From NCBI GenBank assembly GCA_009739505.2, contig CM019170.2, positions 31,898,881 to 31,962,880 of the forward strand: a stretch of DNA of 64,000 bases, read 5' to 3'. Positions 1 to 10,359 of this stretch are shown piece after piece (the first letter of the stretch is position 1; each line of letters begins with the position of its first letter). Source of the stretch: Apolygus lucorum. Its lineage: Eukaryota > Arthropoda > Insecta > Hemiptera > Miridae. The notes under the pieces are model-generated. The model saw only the letters and a program-made list of their open reading frames with translations. It made no database searches and was not told where the DNA came from. Position numbers and translations under genes: made by a program.

Positions 1-667
1 TGATGGCTTCTCCCTTTTGTTATGCCGACTAATTAGATGGCAGTATGTAAATCGGTCAGTGGAGGAGAACAGGAGCTTCAGAACGGTGGAAGGAGTACCT
101 ATTGGTTGATAATAATTGTCCCTTCTTGACAAAGCTACCTACTAAAGCTAAGCCTCATACTGGTAGGTACTCGTACAAGGGTGAAGTACCCGAATTCCGA
201 CACTTCTCCTTTTTCTGACACATAACTACAACATAGAAAAAAGGCTTCAAATAGTAGTAAAATTCAAACTTGGCAGTAAAATATCAAACAATTATTCAGT
301 TTCAAGGCTAGCAAATTTCATTTTTCAGTGATGTGTCGAGATTTTGATGTCTTAAAAGTTTAGCTAAGGAAGTAAGTTGACTAGTTAAGATTTGCCTTTC
401 GCTACTTCTAGTTTTACTTGAACCATTGTGTTATTTTAACTAAATGAATATTGTAGATTCATGATCAATTTAGTGCTGACAGGCTCTATTCGTATAAGAT
501 TTGAAGGTTTGACACCTGTCGGTATTAGAAAAACTGATATCATGTTGGTTCTTGACTCTGACACCCTGTCGACATTAGGAAATAATACTCGAAAGGTCGA
601 GAGCCGTATGAATGAATTGGATTTTTTGTGAGGTTTTGTTCTGTAGTTGAACTATTGATTTCCTATC
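1..667. other. Unassigned AT-rich non-coding stretch
   Basis: No convincing gene. The only structure seen is a short imperfect direct repeat near 512-532 and 559-584 (TGACACC-TGTCG-ATTAG), plus small TAGGTAC-type tracts. Confidence 0.4.
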
Positions 668-945
668 AAAACGCTGCAAATTATATTACAAATGTTTATT
701 ATTTTATTGTTAACGGCCATCAATTATTGTTGAATTTTGATGATTCAAGCGGGAATATTTTAGTTTTTCAATTTCTTAGGCTGATGCGCTAATAAATTTC
801 AAAAATCTTTGAAAATTTCAAATTTAGGTACAATTTTTAGAGTTTGAGCGCCGGTATTCTAGGGAAATACTAACCCGGAACGTGGAACGAACGGTGACCA
901 ACTGAGGCCCCTAAAATCAAGAAGTTTCATCACAATCATCTTGTT
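668..945. repeat. Dispersed repeat family C, copy 1
   Basis: The stretch begins with a decayed B-family-like end (ACGCTGCAAATTATATTAC then TTTATTATT at 670-703). It continues into about 240 bases that recur, diverged, at about 41697-41960. Shared landmarks are ATTATTGTT, GATTCAAGCGG or GATTCCAGCGG, AAATTTAGGTACAA, GAAATACTAACCCGG and an ACTGAG motif near the end. There is no reading frame or clear terminal repeat, so the class is unknown. Confidence 0.55.
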
Positions 946-1820
946 GCCTCAGTAGAAGTCAGAGGAGGCCCGACGAGGTTGGCACTACCTAGGCTGTATT
1001 CCAGGCAAGTTTGTTCAAGAATAGGGTTCTAGAAATGACAAATCGCGTGAATTGAGACATTTCTGTTCAACTCAACTTCTTCAACATGAGAGTCAGCAAC
1101 ATAATTGAGTGTTCTTTTGAATGATGAGAAGTCTGTTACAATTTATTATTGAACAACTTGGTCATTTGCATACACTGTTGTTAATCAGGAGTAAGGAGTT
1201 AATTTATTTGTGACCAACTATAGCCGCAAGGGTGTGTTTTTCGATGATGACTTACCAGGTACTTACCCAAGGATTAACAGGCCAGATGTTATGTCTTGAT
1301 TCGTCTTAGCTACCTACCTACTTAGTTCTCCTATTAGCCGCAACACATCTCAACATTTCCAAACTCTCCAAGTTTTATAACTCGGTTTGAGCGAAGAGAT
1401 AATGATCGAGTCGTTTGAGCCTGGGGAGTCTCCAGGTAGTAAAAAGCGCTTTAAAAGGAGGTAAAAAAAAAACAAGGGACGACCTTCCGCCGAAGAAGAT
1501 TCCAAGATGAAGACTTCACCTTCGACTTTCGAGTGCCATCTTCACCGTTCTGGGAGGTGATAACCATCTTCACGCCCTAGCTGGACCGTCACTGCAGGGT
1601 ACGAGGTGGTAAAAAGCTTATAAATAGACGAACAGGTGCTTCTGGGCGGGTTGATGGTTTTATTTATTTGGTTTGAAATCGTGACTGGTTACGAATTTCG
1701 ATTTGTCTCGACAGGTTGAAAAACAATGGGTGGGTAACTACACTGCTCGCATAGAACAGATCCATAAGAAAGATACCTATCTGGGGAAAAAACGACACCC
1801 TATTTTCAGAGATTTTTGAT
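946..1820. other. Unassigned stretch
   Basis: Nothing recognisable. The part around 1480-1600 is less AT-rich than its surroundings, but it has no long open frame and no repeat partner that I noticed in the window. Confidence 0.35.
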
Positions 1821-2422
1821 CAACTGAAGTTTTCTTTCAAACGGGCTTATATCCATGTTTAACACTTTTTTTTTCACGGATTCTGAATCTTTAGGATAAG
1901 GCCTAACACCTCACGAGTTGAATTCCTTCCGAAATCGTTTGAATTCCGCTTTAAAAGCTTGCTAAAAATCGGGTTTGCCGACAAAACGGCATATATCCAT
2001 CCCATTGTTTTCAATTAACCCCCCCTTTTTAAAGAAAAAAGTTGGTTTTCGGATTCTACATACCTACCTTGAAACGTAAATCAAATTTTGAGGGGGTTAG
2101 AATATTTTTCCTTGCTCGATTCAGAAGGTTCATTATTGAAAATAATGTGCAAACCAATAAAAAAAAAAAAAAAAATGAAAATGAGATATCCATTGTTTTT
2201 TATCAAAAGGGCTTATTCCAAATAAGACATGGCCGTGTCGCCCTCAAAACGCATGCCAAAATTTCGAACTTCGGTCTTACGATCAAAAGTTCTATGAACA
2301 AACTATTTGAAAAATTTGGGAACCCTAGACAACTTCCTTTGCCAAGAAATTAGTTTTTTTCAATTTCCCCTCATAAAACCCCAAGTGGATATTAGCCAGT
2401 TTGAAAGAAAACTCCTCAACTT
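1821..2422. mobile_element. Family J terminal-inverted-repeat element, copy 1
   Basis: The ends are inverted copies of a roughly 30-base sequence: GTTTTCTTTCAAACGGGCTT near 1829, and its complement GTTTGAAAGAAAACTCCTCA near 2399. The same terminal sequence bounds a second copy at the far end of the window (63472-63928). Inside lie an A/B-family-like hairpin end (2041-2153) and a body that also translates as a conserved peptide core (HAKIS-FGLTIKSSMNKL) in both copies. That peptide may reflect only nucleotide similarity. The superfamily is not assigned. No target duplication was resolved. Confidence 0.6.
2041..2153. repeat. A/B-family hairpin end inside J1
   Basis: This matches the hairpin end of families A and B in order: a diverged TACGTACCTTGAAACG, then AAATTTTGAGGGGG, then TTGCTCGATTC, then TTCATTATTGAAAATAAT. 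It lacks the terminal CCAAAA, so it is a remnant or a shared module. Confidence 0.65.
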
Positions 2423-2639
2423 TGGTTACGTGTCAGTTCGAGGCAAAAATCTTCTTTTTTTTGTCGAACAAACCTATAGAAAAATATGGCACCTACGATT
2501 TAAAGAAATTTTCTGAGTTCGTGCGGATTAACCCCTAGATGGTTATTTTCATCGAACCCGAACATCCTCAAATCTGAAACTATATTTGATTAAACTATAT
2601 TTTGAAAAATCAAATTATCACCAACACAATCCACTTCCA
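2423..2639. other. Unassigned spacer
   Basis: A short AT-rich stretch between the J element and the RNase H remnant. No feature seen. Confidence 0.3.
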
Positions 2640-4640
2640 TATTTACAGCTGAATTGTACGGCATACATGCTTCCCTCCATATGATCCACCCAACAGAAAA
2701 TAGAATCATCATTTGCTCTGATTCATTAAGTGCTCTCAAAGCACTTAGAAAAGGGGAAGAAGCACATCCTCTCGTAGGAGAAATACTTCTGAGTGTCCAT
2801 CGACATCTTCAAAATGGCGTGGAAGTGATTTTCTATTGGATTCCCGGTCATTATGGAATCATAGGAAACGAAGTTGCTGATCGTGAAGCCAAGAACGCAT
2901 GCCAGGAACCAGTCACAACCAACGTACACATACGCTTCGGCTTTCTGCCTCTCACAAAATCTGCAGCATGGACAAAGTGAAAATTGAAATTGAATGAGAT
3001 GGATCATCTAAAATTATGAAGCATAAAGAAATATGATGGTACATGGGCATCATCGAGCCGAACGAGGAAGCTACCCGAAGGATCTGTCACCCATTCTCGG
3101 CGTGAAGAAGTCATTCTTACACGTCTGAGAATTGGCCACTCCAGACTGACGCTCGGATTCCTCATGTCACATCAAAGAGAACCTTCTCCAGAGCAGAGAT
3201 GGGAATTATGAATATAAATCATATCTGCGATTTTATGATTATGAATACAAATATAATCGTTTTCACACTTTGAATACGATTTTCCCCCGTATTCGTATTT
3301 TGAATACGATTTTCCCCCGTATTCGTATTTTGAATACGATTTTCCCCCGTATTCGTATTGTGAATACGATTTTATGATTTTCTCTATGATTTCCCTAAAA
3401 ATCGATTTTCTTAAAACGATTGTTACTGAAAATCATACTTTTTTTAATAATGATTTTCTCTTGAACTCTGGACATATTTATGACCTGACAACGTCAAAAT
3501 AATCAGTCAAAATTAGAAACGCTCTCAAATTCTTATAGGATTTTTCACTAAAAAAATCGGGGATCGAATGAGACCAACCCCAGGTCGCTACGACCAACCG
3601 TATAGAAATTACGACGACATTACCACTAAAAATCGAATTTTTTTGACAATTTGCACTAAAAATCATAAAAAGTTATGATTTTTACCAGAATTTTGGTCGT
3701 ATTTATTTCATAAAATTGTCAAAATAATCAATAATCAATAAAAATTCGAAACGCTCACCAATTTTTTATAGTATTTTTCACGCAGAATCGAATGAGACCA
3801 AACCCAGGTCGCTACGACCAACCGTATAGAAACTATGACGTAATTGCAAGTGAAGTTCGGTGAAAGTTGTAGTAAAACGAAACCTTATAAAACCTCTCAA
3901 ATTCTTATAGGATTACTAGAAAAATCGAGGATCGAATGAGACCAACCCCAGGTCGCTACGACCAACCGTTTAGAAATTACAACGACATTTCCACTGGAAA
4001 TCATATTTTTTTGACAATTTGCACTGAAAATCATAAAAAATTATGATTTTTACCGGAATTTTGGTCGTATTTATTCCCTAAAATTGTCAAAATAATCAAT
4101 AAAAATTCGAAACGCTCACAAATTCTTAAAGGATTTTTCACGCAGAATCGAATGAGACCAACCCCAGGTCGCTACGACCAACCGTATAGAAACTACGACG
4201 TAATTGCAAGTAACGTTTTTAGCGTCAAGAACGTTCGGTGAAAGTTGTAGTAAAACAAAACCTTTCAGCGAAAATCATGATTACAAAATGGGCAGTAGAA
4301 TTTTCAGGGAAAATCGTTTAAAAATTTCGATTTTTAGGGAAATTATAGAGAAAATCATAAAATACGGGGAAAAATTGTATTCAAAGTGTGAATACGATTG
4401 TATTCGTATTCATTTTCATATTCGTACCTGTACTCGTATTCATAATCATAAAATCGCAGATATGATTTATATTCAGAATCGTACCTATTTATGAATGAGA
4501 ATTCGCCCATCTCTGCTCCAGAGTGTGAACGATGTAAAATCGCCCTAAACGTCCAAATCTCATTGTACAGTGCCCAGCGTTCACGGTCCCGTCCATTGAG
4601 GTTCCGAGGGAGATGAAGATTTTGGGAAACGACTCGGCTT
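2640..4640 (+). pseudogene. Non-LTR retrotransposon fragment: RNase H domain and cysteine tail, split by a hAT element
   Basis: The frame at about 2640-2980 reads as an RNase H domain of an I/R1/Jockey-type non-LTR element: FTAELYGIHAS, then IICSDSLSALKAL (catalytic D), then FYWIPGHYGIIGNEVADREA (the conserved H and last D). A stop follows at 2978-2980, but homology continues out of frame (TRLRIGHSRLTLGFLMSH near 3120-3170) to the cysteine tail PSPECERCK. That tail is cut at 3193 by a transposon and resumes at 4524. The reverse transcriptase is absent, so the copy is 5'-truncated and dead. In life RNase H would degrade the RNA strand during target-primed reverse transcription. Confidence 0.85.
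3194..4515. mobile_element. Non-autonomous hAT element with perfect 8-bp target duplication
   Basis: Both ends start CAGAGATGGG as inverted repeats. A further subterminal block (AATATAAATCATATCTGCGA) is repeated inverted at both ends. CTCCAGAG lies directly outside each end (3186-3193 and 4516-4523), the 8-bp duplication expected of hAT transposases. No transposase frame is present. The inside has three tandem copies of a roughly 31-base GAATACGATTTTCCCCCGTA unit (about 3270-3370) and a duplicated block of about 360 bases, seen from GACCAACCCCAGGTCGCTAC-type blocks near 3570, 3790, 3937 and 4157. It interrupts a non-LTR RNase H remnant. Confidence 0.92.
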
Positions 4641-4828
4641 ATTGTCAACAAATATTCTACATCTTAAAAAAAACGCTGCAAATCATTGCTCAAAGGTTTA
4701 TTATTTTCTGTATAGATCACCCTTCTGAGTAGATCACTGGTTCTCCATCAATAGCACCTACCACCATCTGTATTCTCCCTTGACCTTCCCTCTCAAATTT
4801 CAGCTTCCTGCGTTCAATAGGATTGAAA

Positions 4829-5206
4829 ATGGCTTCGGAGCTCACTCAGCTGATCAGTGATCAGAAGAGTGAAGAAGATCTCCTCGAATGCTGAAGACGC
4901 CTGGAAGAGCACTTCCAGTCAATAGGATTGAAAATGGCTTCGGAGCTCACTTAGCTGATCAGTGATCTGAGGAGTGAAGAAGATCTCCTCGAATGCTGGA
5001 GACGCCTGGAAGAGCACTTCCATTCAATAGGATTGAAGATGGCTCTGGAGCTCACTCAGCTGATCAGTGATCTGAGGAGTGAAGAAGATTTCCTCGAATG
5101 CTGGAGACGCCTGGAAGAGCACTTCCATTCAATAGGATTGAAAATGGCTTCGGAGCTCACTCAGCTGATCAGTGATCTGAAGAGTGAAGAAGCCTTTGAG
5201 CAATGA
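4829..5206 (+). pseudogene. Decayed 35-residue tandem-repeat frame in A1
   Basis: Four units of 105 bases start at 4829, 4934, 5039 and 5144. Each begins ATGGCT and would encode an M-A-S-E-L-T-Q-L-I-S type repeat. The first unit has TGA in place of the Trp codon, and the second has TAG in place of Gln, so this copy cannot make the intact product. It is the only one of the five A copies with every downstream unit still behind a stop. Confidence 0.7.
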
Positions 5207-5399
5207 TTTGCAGCGTTTTTTACCCACCAACATTTTTTTTACCCACCAACTTTTTTTTACCTACCAGCTAGGTACTACCTACCACACCATACTGGCTTCA
5301 CACCCTCACAATCAAGTTTATTAGAAAGAACTAAACGCTTCACACTCGATTGGAAAAATAGAAAGCTTCGTATGGAAATTTGATTACTGGTTATTACAT

Positions 5400-6860
5400 T
5401 TGATTACTGGTTATTTGATTACGCAGAAGGCACAACTGTATACAAATCGAAGAAATGAACAGCGATCGCAATTTAGTCCGATAAAATTTGAATGGAGATT
5501 AGACCTTAGATTTACCTTGGTCACGGACCATCAGCCTTTGGTTTCGTTGTTCCATCCCTCTAAGTCTCTTTCTTCAGTAGCGTCGGGTAGAATTACTAGA
5601 TGGGCTGTAAAGTTGTCCCAGTTTCAGTATAAAATAACATATAAGTCAGGGTCTAAAATTCCACATGCTGATGGGCTTAGTCGTCTACCATTGCCGGAGG
5701 TGAGTGATCTGCACGTTTCGGCAATAACTGTTGATAGTGCGGGTAAATTTTTCAATTATCACACAGTGGCTGAGGAAACAGAAAAAGATATTGTGCTTCA
5801 AGTAGTTAAAAGTTATGTAATGACGGGTTGGCCAACTCGGGTAGATTCAGGGTTGGATTCGTACTTCAAATTGAGGGACGCCTTATCGTTGGAACACGGT
5901 TGCTTTGTGTTTGGGAATAAAGTGGTTATACCTTCGGCTTTACGCCAGTCAGTCCTTGATATCATTCATAGAGGACATCCAGGGATTGTGAGGTCCAAGG
6001 AACTGGCAAGATCTGCTGTATGGTGGCCTGGGTTAGACAGCGACTTGACACAGATGGTTACTTCATGCGAACCTTGTCAAGAAAATCAAAGAAATACTAT
6101 CAAGAAGGTGGTTCTTCCTATGCCACCTCCTACAAGATTTTGGGAACGAATTCACATGGATTTTCTACAGTTTGAATCTTTTTTAATTTTGATTGTGGTG
6201 GACACTTATAGTCGATGGGTAGAAGCTAATGTGATATCTTCCACATCGTTTTTGGCTACCCTACCTGTGGTTAGAAGGCATTTCGCTCGGTATGGTATAC
6301 CTTGGGTGGTAGTTACTGACAATGGACCTCCCTTTAGCGGATCGGAATTCAAACAGTTTATGGATCAATGCAATATTAAGCACATTTTTTCTCCACCTTA
6401 TCACCCTGAATCAAATGGGTCCGCAGAACGGCAAGTACAAGAAGTTAAATATAATTTGAGGAAGATGCTGAAGGGCAGGCCAACAAAAGTTGAGGTCATT
6501 GAAGCTATTGATAGGTATTTGGCGGATTATCGCACTACACCGTGCACGGTGACCAATAGATCCCCTGCATCTCTGATTTTTGAGAAACCTGTCAGGACTC
6601 CATTGTCTATGTTACATCCCAACCTGGAGGTTTTACCGTCATTAACACCAGCTTCGTATGGCTTGACATGTAAATTCAAAGATAATGATTTAGTTTATGT
6701 TTTAAATGTAGGACAAAAACAACCTCGTGTGAAATGGTTGAAGGCTCGTGTAGTCAAGGTTGTGTCACCTCTAGTTTGTGAAGTAATTCTTGATTCGGGT
6801 CATAAAAGGTCTTGTCACATAAATCATATGCGGAAAAGGGATAATGAAGGTGTCGATTAA
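5400..6860 (+). pseudogene. Ty3/gypsy Pol fragment: RNase H C-terminus plus integrase
   Basis: The 486-codon open frame begins in the flanking A sequence (about the first 36 codons) and runs on into Pol. RNase H: VTDHQPL about residue 41, HADGLSR about 89. The integrase zinc finger is H190, H193, C223 and C226. The integrase core has D254 (MDF), D307 (TDNGPPF) and E343 (NGSAER), a DD35E triad with all three residues present. A C-terminal chromatin/GPY-like region follows. Integrase would join element cDNA to chromosomal DNA. Gag, protease and most of the reverse transcriptase are missing, so it is a fragment despite its intact frame. The only in-frame initiator near the start is TTG, so translation from here is doubtful. 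Confidence 0.93.
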
Positions 6861-7483
6861 TTAGAATCGGATTAAGTTCAATATTATTCTTGAATTTACT
6901 ATCTATAAGGATCTAATATTAATGAAATTGTTCTCAGGTGGATTGCCTTCTTAATTGAACTCTTGTTTGGCAGCCACGAGAAAATTGATGATTGATTGAA
7001 CAATTATATGTTATGATTAGGTGTCGGATTGTTTTAACAATTACATTGTGTTATGTTTCGGTGTCAGGTTTCAAATAATGTTATTTCATGTTCTTAACAG
7101 TATTCAAGCACGATTAAAAGTGTATTTTTGTGATATTGATAGTTTGTAAAATATGATGGTTTTATGAAAAGTAGGTTAAATTGTGTAACTTGTTTATAGG
7201 GGTTTCCAAACTCAGTCTTAGTTCCCGAAATTGGTTTTATGTGAATTTTCTCGCCTAAATTGGAGGGGGGAGAGATGTTGTGTATGGAGGAGAGAGATTG
7301 GGAGGGGGTAACGCCCGTTGAGGGGAGGCAGCCAGTCGAGCCGGGGAGCAGAGTGGTATGCGGGTGTGCAACCCTTGTTTGTTACGCTTTTCCCTGTTTT
7401 TGTACGACTGAGTGCTTGTAGTGAATAAAACTATTATTGTGAAGTGATTGGTTCTTCCTTCTGCCAGCTTCTCCGTATACAAT
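5507..7483 (+). mobile_element. Ty3/gypsy 3' fragment with one LTR, nested in A1
   Basis: A1 reads GATTAGACCT up to 5506 and continues CCTCTTTTGCG from 7485, as in uninterrupted copies (for example 47779). ACCT is present on both sides (5503-5506, 7484-7487), compatible with a 4-bp duplication. The right side has Pol, a purine tract (GGAGGGGGGAGAGA, about 7262-7275), then an LTR. There is no left LTR: the element begins inside RNase H directly at the target site. A deletion, 5'-truncated integration or recombination could explain this. Confidence 0.85.
7276..7483 (+). repeat. gypsy 3' LTR
   Basis: It starts TGTTGTGTAT immediately after the polypurine tract and ends near GTATACAAT, where A1 resumes. 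An AATAAA signal sits near 7424, as expected for LTR polyadenylation. Length is about 208 bp, with no second copy in the window. Confidence 0.7.
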
Positions 7484-7969
7484 ACCTCTTTTGCGATTCA
7501 CACTCATGATTCTGTTTTATCGAAGGAAAACCTTCAAGTACTCGTAGGGACCGAACGGTTTGTCCTACAGAGCTCCGGGTGGTCTCAAAAATTTTTAAAA
7601 ATTCAATACTATTTAAATTTGGTAAAACCAATACCTTTATTTCGAGAGTTTTCGAGCTAGGGCACTTGAAAATTTCAACCCTTAATTTTCACCCCTTAGA
7701 AGTGACCTACATCAACCAAAAGCTTCGCGGCACAACTAGACCCCAAATGGAGCCCATATACCAAATTTGAACCAAATCGGTCCAGTGTTGCTAAGAAAAG
7801 TGCCGCGTACGGCGTACGGCGTACGGCGTACGGCGGACGGACGGAAATTTTTTTATTCGATTTTCGTATTCTACGTACCTTGAAACGTAAAACATCAAAT
7901 TTTGAGGGGGGGTTAAAAATTTGTTTTTCTTGCTCGATTCCAAAGGCTTATTATTGAAAATAATAAACC

Positions 7970-8770
7970 AAAATTGTCACTGTATTACGAAATTTAATTG
8001 AACTCTTTCCAGACCAATAATGTAACTTGTATCTGCAATCAAACGGTTGAATGCAAAAAAAATTTTTATCTTGTAGAAGTTCATCTCGGAAAACTTTCAA
8101 CGTGATGGAGAAAAACATTTTTCAAAGGGGAATTATCATCAGTGGTACAAATATTTGATAATATGCAATCTAAAATCATATTATTCTACGTGAGGAAGCT
8201 ATATATTATTTCTACTCCTAACATTATGTTTTCCTCTTCGGCTCTTCCAGATTGCATGAATCTTGACTTGGAAATCAGTGTCATGCGTTTTATCCACGTG
8301 GCATGTTGATGTTTGTGATCAAGCTAAGCAGATAAAATGATTACTCCTTTCTTTTGACTGCCCCCTTCAACAGATGCTGGAGACTCATTTCCTTCGTAAC
8401 ATTCCTGGATGAAGATAACAACTAGCCGACTTTCGCGATTCCCCCTTTAGCACGATCCTCAGATTCTTAAAAGAATTTGCATGTGCAGCGCAAGTTGGCC
8501 AGCTAAAGTTCTTTCTACCTAGACACCTAGTGTTCCCCGCAATTACATCGTTGGCATTCATATTTGATGCCTTCTGCTCAAAAACCTAGGCCCCTTTTAA
8601 TTCAGCTCTAAGTGATGTTTCTACGAATTGAGGTTGATCTTCACACGGATCTAGGTACATCGAACTAGAAAAAATAGAGGTAAAACACAATCTGATTCTT
8701 GATCTTCAAAATGAATATCGAAGAGAAACGCTAATTTCCATAACTATAATTAATTTTGGACCTATATTAA
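7970..8770. other. Unassigned stretch
   Basis: AT-rich. No gene or repeat partner recognised. It ends at the TTAA that flanks the next element. Confidence 0.35.
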
Positions 8771-9380
8771 CCCTAGGGAACGCTCGCTCATTTCCAAACA
8801 CGGGGGCGCGCGCTGTATCTGGGAGATAAAACATGGGAATTAGGGCTTTAATAACGTACTCATCCACCAAAATAGGATTCCTTGAATAAATCAAATATAT
8901 TTTTCGAAATAGAATAGTTCCAGTCTTTTGTGAATTACCAATTTTCTGAAACAAAAACATGAATAGTATAGTCATAAGAACTTTATGGAACTCAGGAACG
9001 CACGGTATCTCTGAGATAAATAACGGATTTCAGTACACGAATGCACGTTTTACTCATAGTTATGCACAAGCAAACGACCACAAACATATGCAAAGAAAAA
9101 GCAATGTATGCAGAAAATGCAAAGTACCTACAATGCAAAGAAATGAGAGAAAACTCAAATTTGAATTTCTTACCTGGGGGCGCGCGCCGTATCCAGGAGA
9201 TGAAAACGGGTGTCCGGACCCACGTCGTCAGCGGGGAGTAGTGACGAGCAAATTGAATTGTAACAGACGGTTGACGATGTAGCTACCAAAACCCACAGAT
9301 TTCCCTCCCTTCCCTTTCCAAGTGCAATTCACTGAAAAGTCACACCCTCGTATCTGCGATATACCGCGCGTTCCCAAGGG
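8771..9380. mobile_element. piggyBac-type non-autonomous element (TTAA-flanked)
   Basis: The ends are inverted CCCTAGGGAACGC and CCCTTGGGAACGC, each bordered by TTAA (8767-8770 and 9381-9384). That is the target and duplication used by piggyBac transposases, whose termini also start CCC. Related inner motifs (GCGCGCTGTATCTGGGAGAT near 8806, ACGGTATCTCTGAGATA near 9002, GCGCGCCGTATCCAGGAGAT near 9181, and an inverted one near 9350) look like repeated internal sites. No transposase frame is present. Confidence 0.88.
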
Positions 9381-9384
9381 TTAA

Positions 9385-9757
9385 GTATATAGTTGCTCAG
9401 AGTGGAAGGCGGTGGTTCGGAAGTCCCGGGATTATCTTGAGCCGTAGCACCACGGGGTGAGGTAAATAGAAGGCAGAGTTAGCAAAGTAGGAAAGTTGTA
9501 GGTAAGTTGCTATTGCTTTATGGTATATTTATCTAAGGATCTTTTTGGAGACGAAAAAAGTTTCCTTTAAAATTAACTTTGCGCTTATGTTTGGTTCCCA
9601 AATTCATCGATCCCATAGAAATCTACAGATTTGGTCTCCTTGATTCGTCCAGCAGGAAGAGACGCTCCCAACCCCATTGCCGAGATCGTATTTTGTCTTA
9701 CCATCCATCCGGTTCCCTGTGTGTATTTCGAAGAAAAATATATAAATGGATATGTAT
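9385..9757. other. Unassigned stretch
   Basis: No supported feature. Confidence 0.3.
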
Positions 9758-10359
9758 TAGGCATGGGTATCGTTACAAGAGTATCGATATTTTGTTTCAA
9801 TACTGTATCGTATTTGAATATCGATATTCTTAATATTGTTTGGCTTAAGTCTCGATATTTCAAAATATCAAGTATCGATTCTTTAGAGTCAAAAAATATT
9901 AACATTTCCAATATTCTCAAAAAAAATATTTTTTCGAACAAATTTTGATTCATTTCTCACTATCAAGAGTGTCCAAGCTGAGTGTATTATTTACAAGCTG
10001 AGTGTATCAACATAGGTACTTGATGATTAATAACTGTGAATATTTATTGACAATTTTCTCCATAATATAAATTGATTTTATCTGTAGGTATAAATTATCT
10101 GACGAAATCCGGACTTATTTATTGGTGGGTTGAGCTCCACCCAAAAGTATTGATCCAACAGCTTACCAAACTTCTTCATTTTTTAAGCCATTATGTTGAA
10201 TTTTCTGCTAGAACTGTATCGATATTCGATATTAAAAATATCGAATCCAAAGTATCGATATCCAAAAATATTGTATAGTGTAGTATCGGTACTAAAATAT
10301 CGAGTATCGGTACGAAAGTATCGATATTTTGAAATATTGGGTATCGATACCCATCTCTA
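9758..10359. mobile_element. hAT-like non-autonomous element rich in TATCGATA
   Basis: The ends are inverted TAGGCATGGGTATCG and TAGAGATGGGTATCG, followed inside by many AGTATCGATATTTTG-type words in both orientations. Flanks ATATGTAT (9750-9757) and GTATGTAA (10360-10367) agree at 6 of 8 positions, a weathered 8-bp duplication typical of hAT. There is no transposase. The dense subterminal TATCGATA words are likely transposase-binding sites (inference). Confidence 0.75.

Larger units (their letters stand above)
4674..7969 (+). mobile_element. Family A copy A1, interrupted by a gypsy fragment
   Basis: One end is CGCTGCAAATCATTGCTCAA after a run of A. The other is the hairpin GGCTTATTATT / AATAATAAACC followed by AAAA. 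In order it holds four 105-base repeat units (4829-5206) and an internal inverted copy of the left end (5193-5215). After the gypsy insertion come GTAGGGACCGAACGG, a CGTACGG heptamer tract near 7806-7842 and the terminal hairpin. The gypsy insert occupies 5507-7483, and the A sequence resumes exactly afterwards. The repeat frame has stops here (for example TGA in the first unit), so this copy is decayed. Confidence 0.85.

Noticed and set aside
4674..7969. Treating A1's inner inverted repeat (4674-5215) as a separate inserted MITE
   Set aside because: In all A copies the same inverted end and spacing occur at the same place with no target duplication, so it is part of the A structure.
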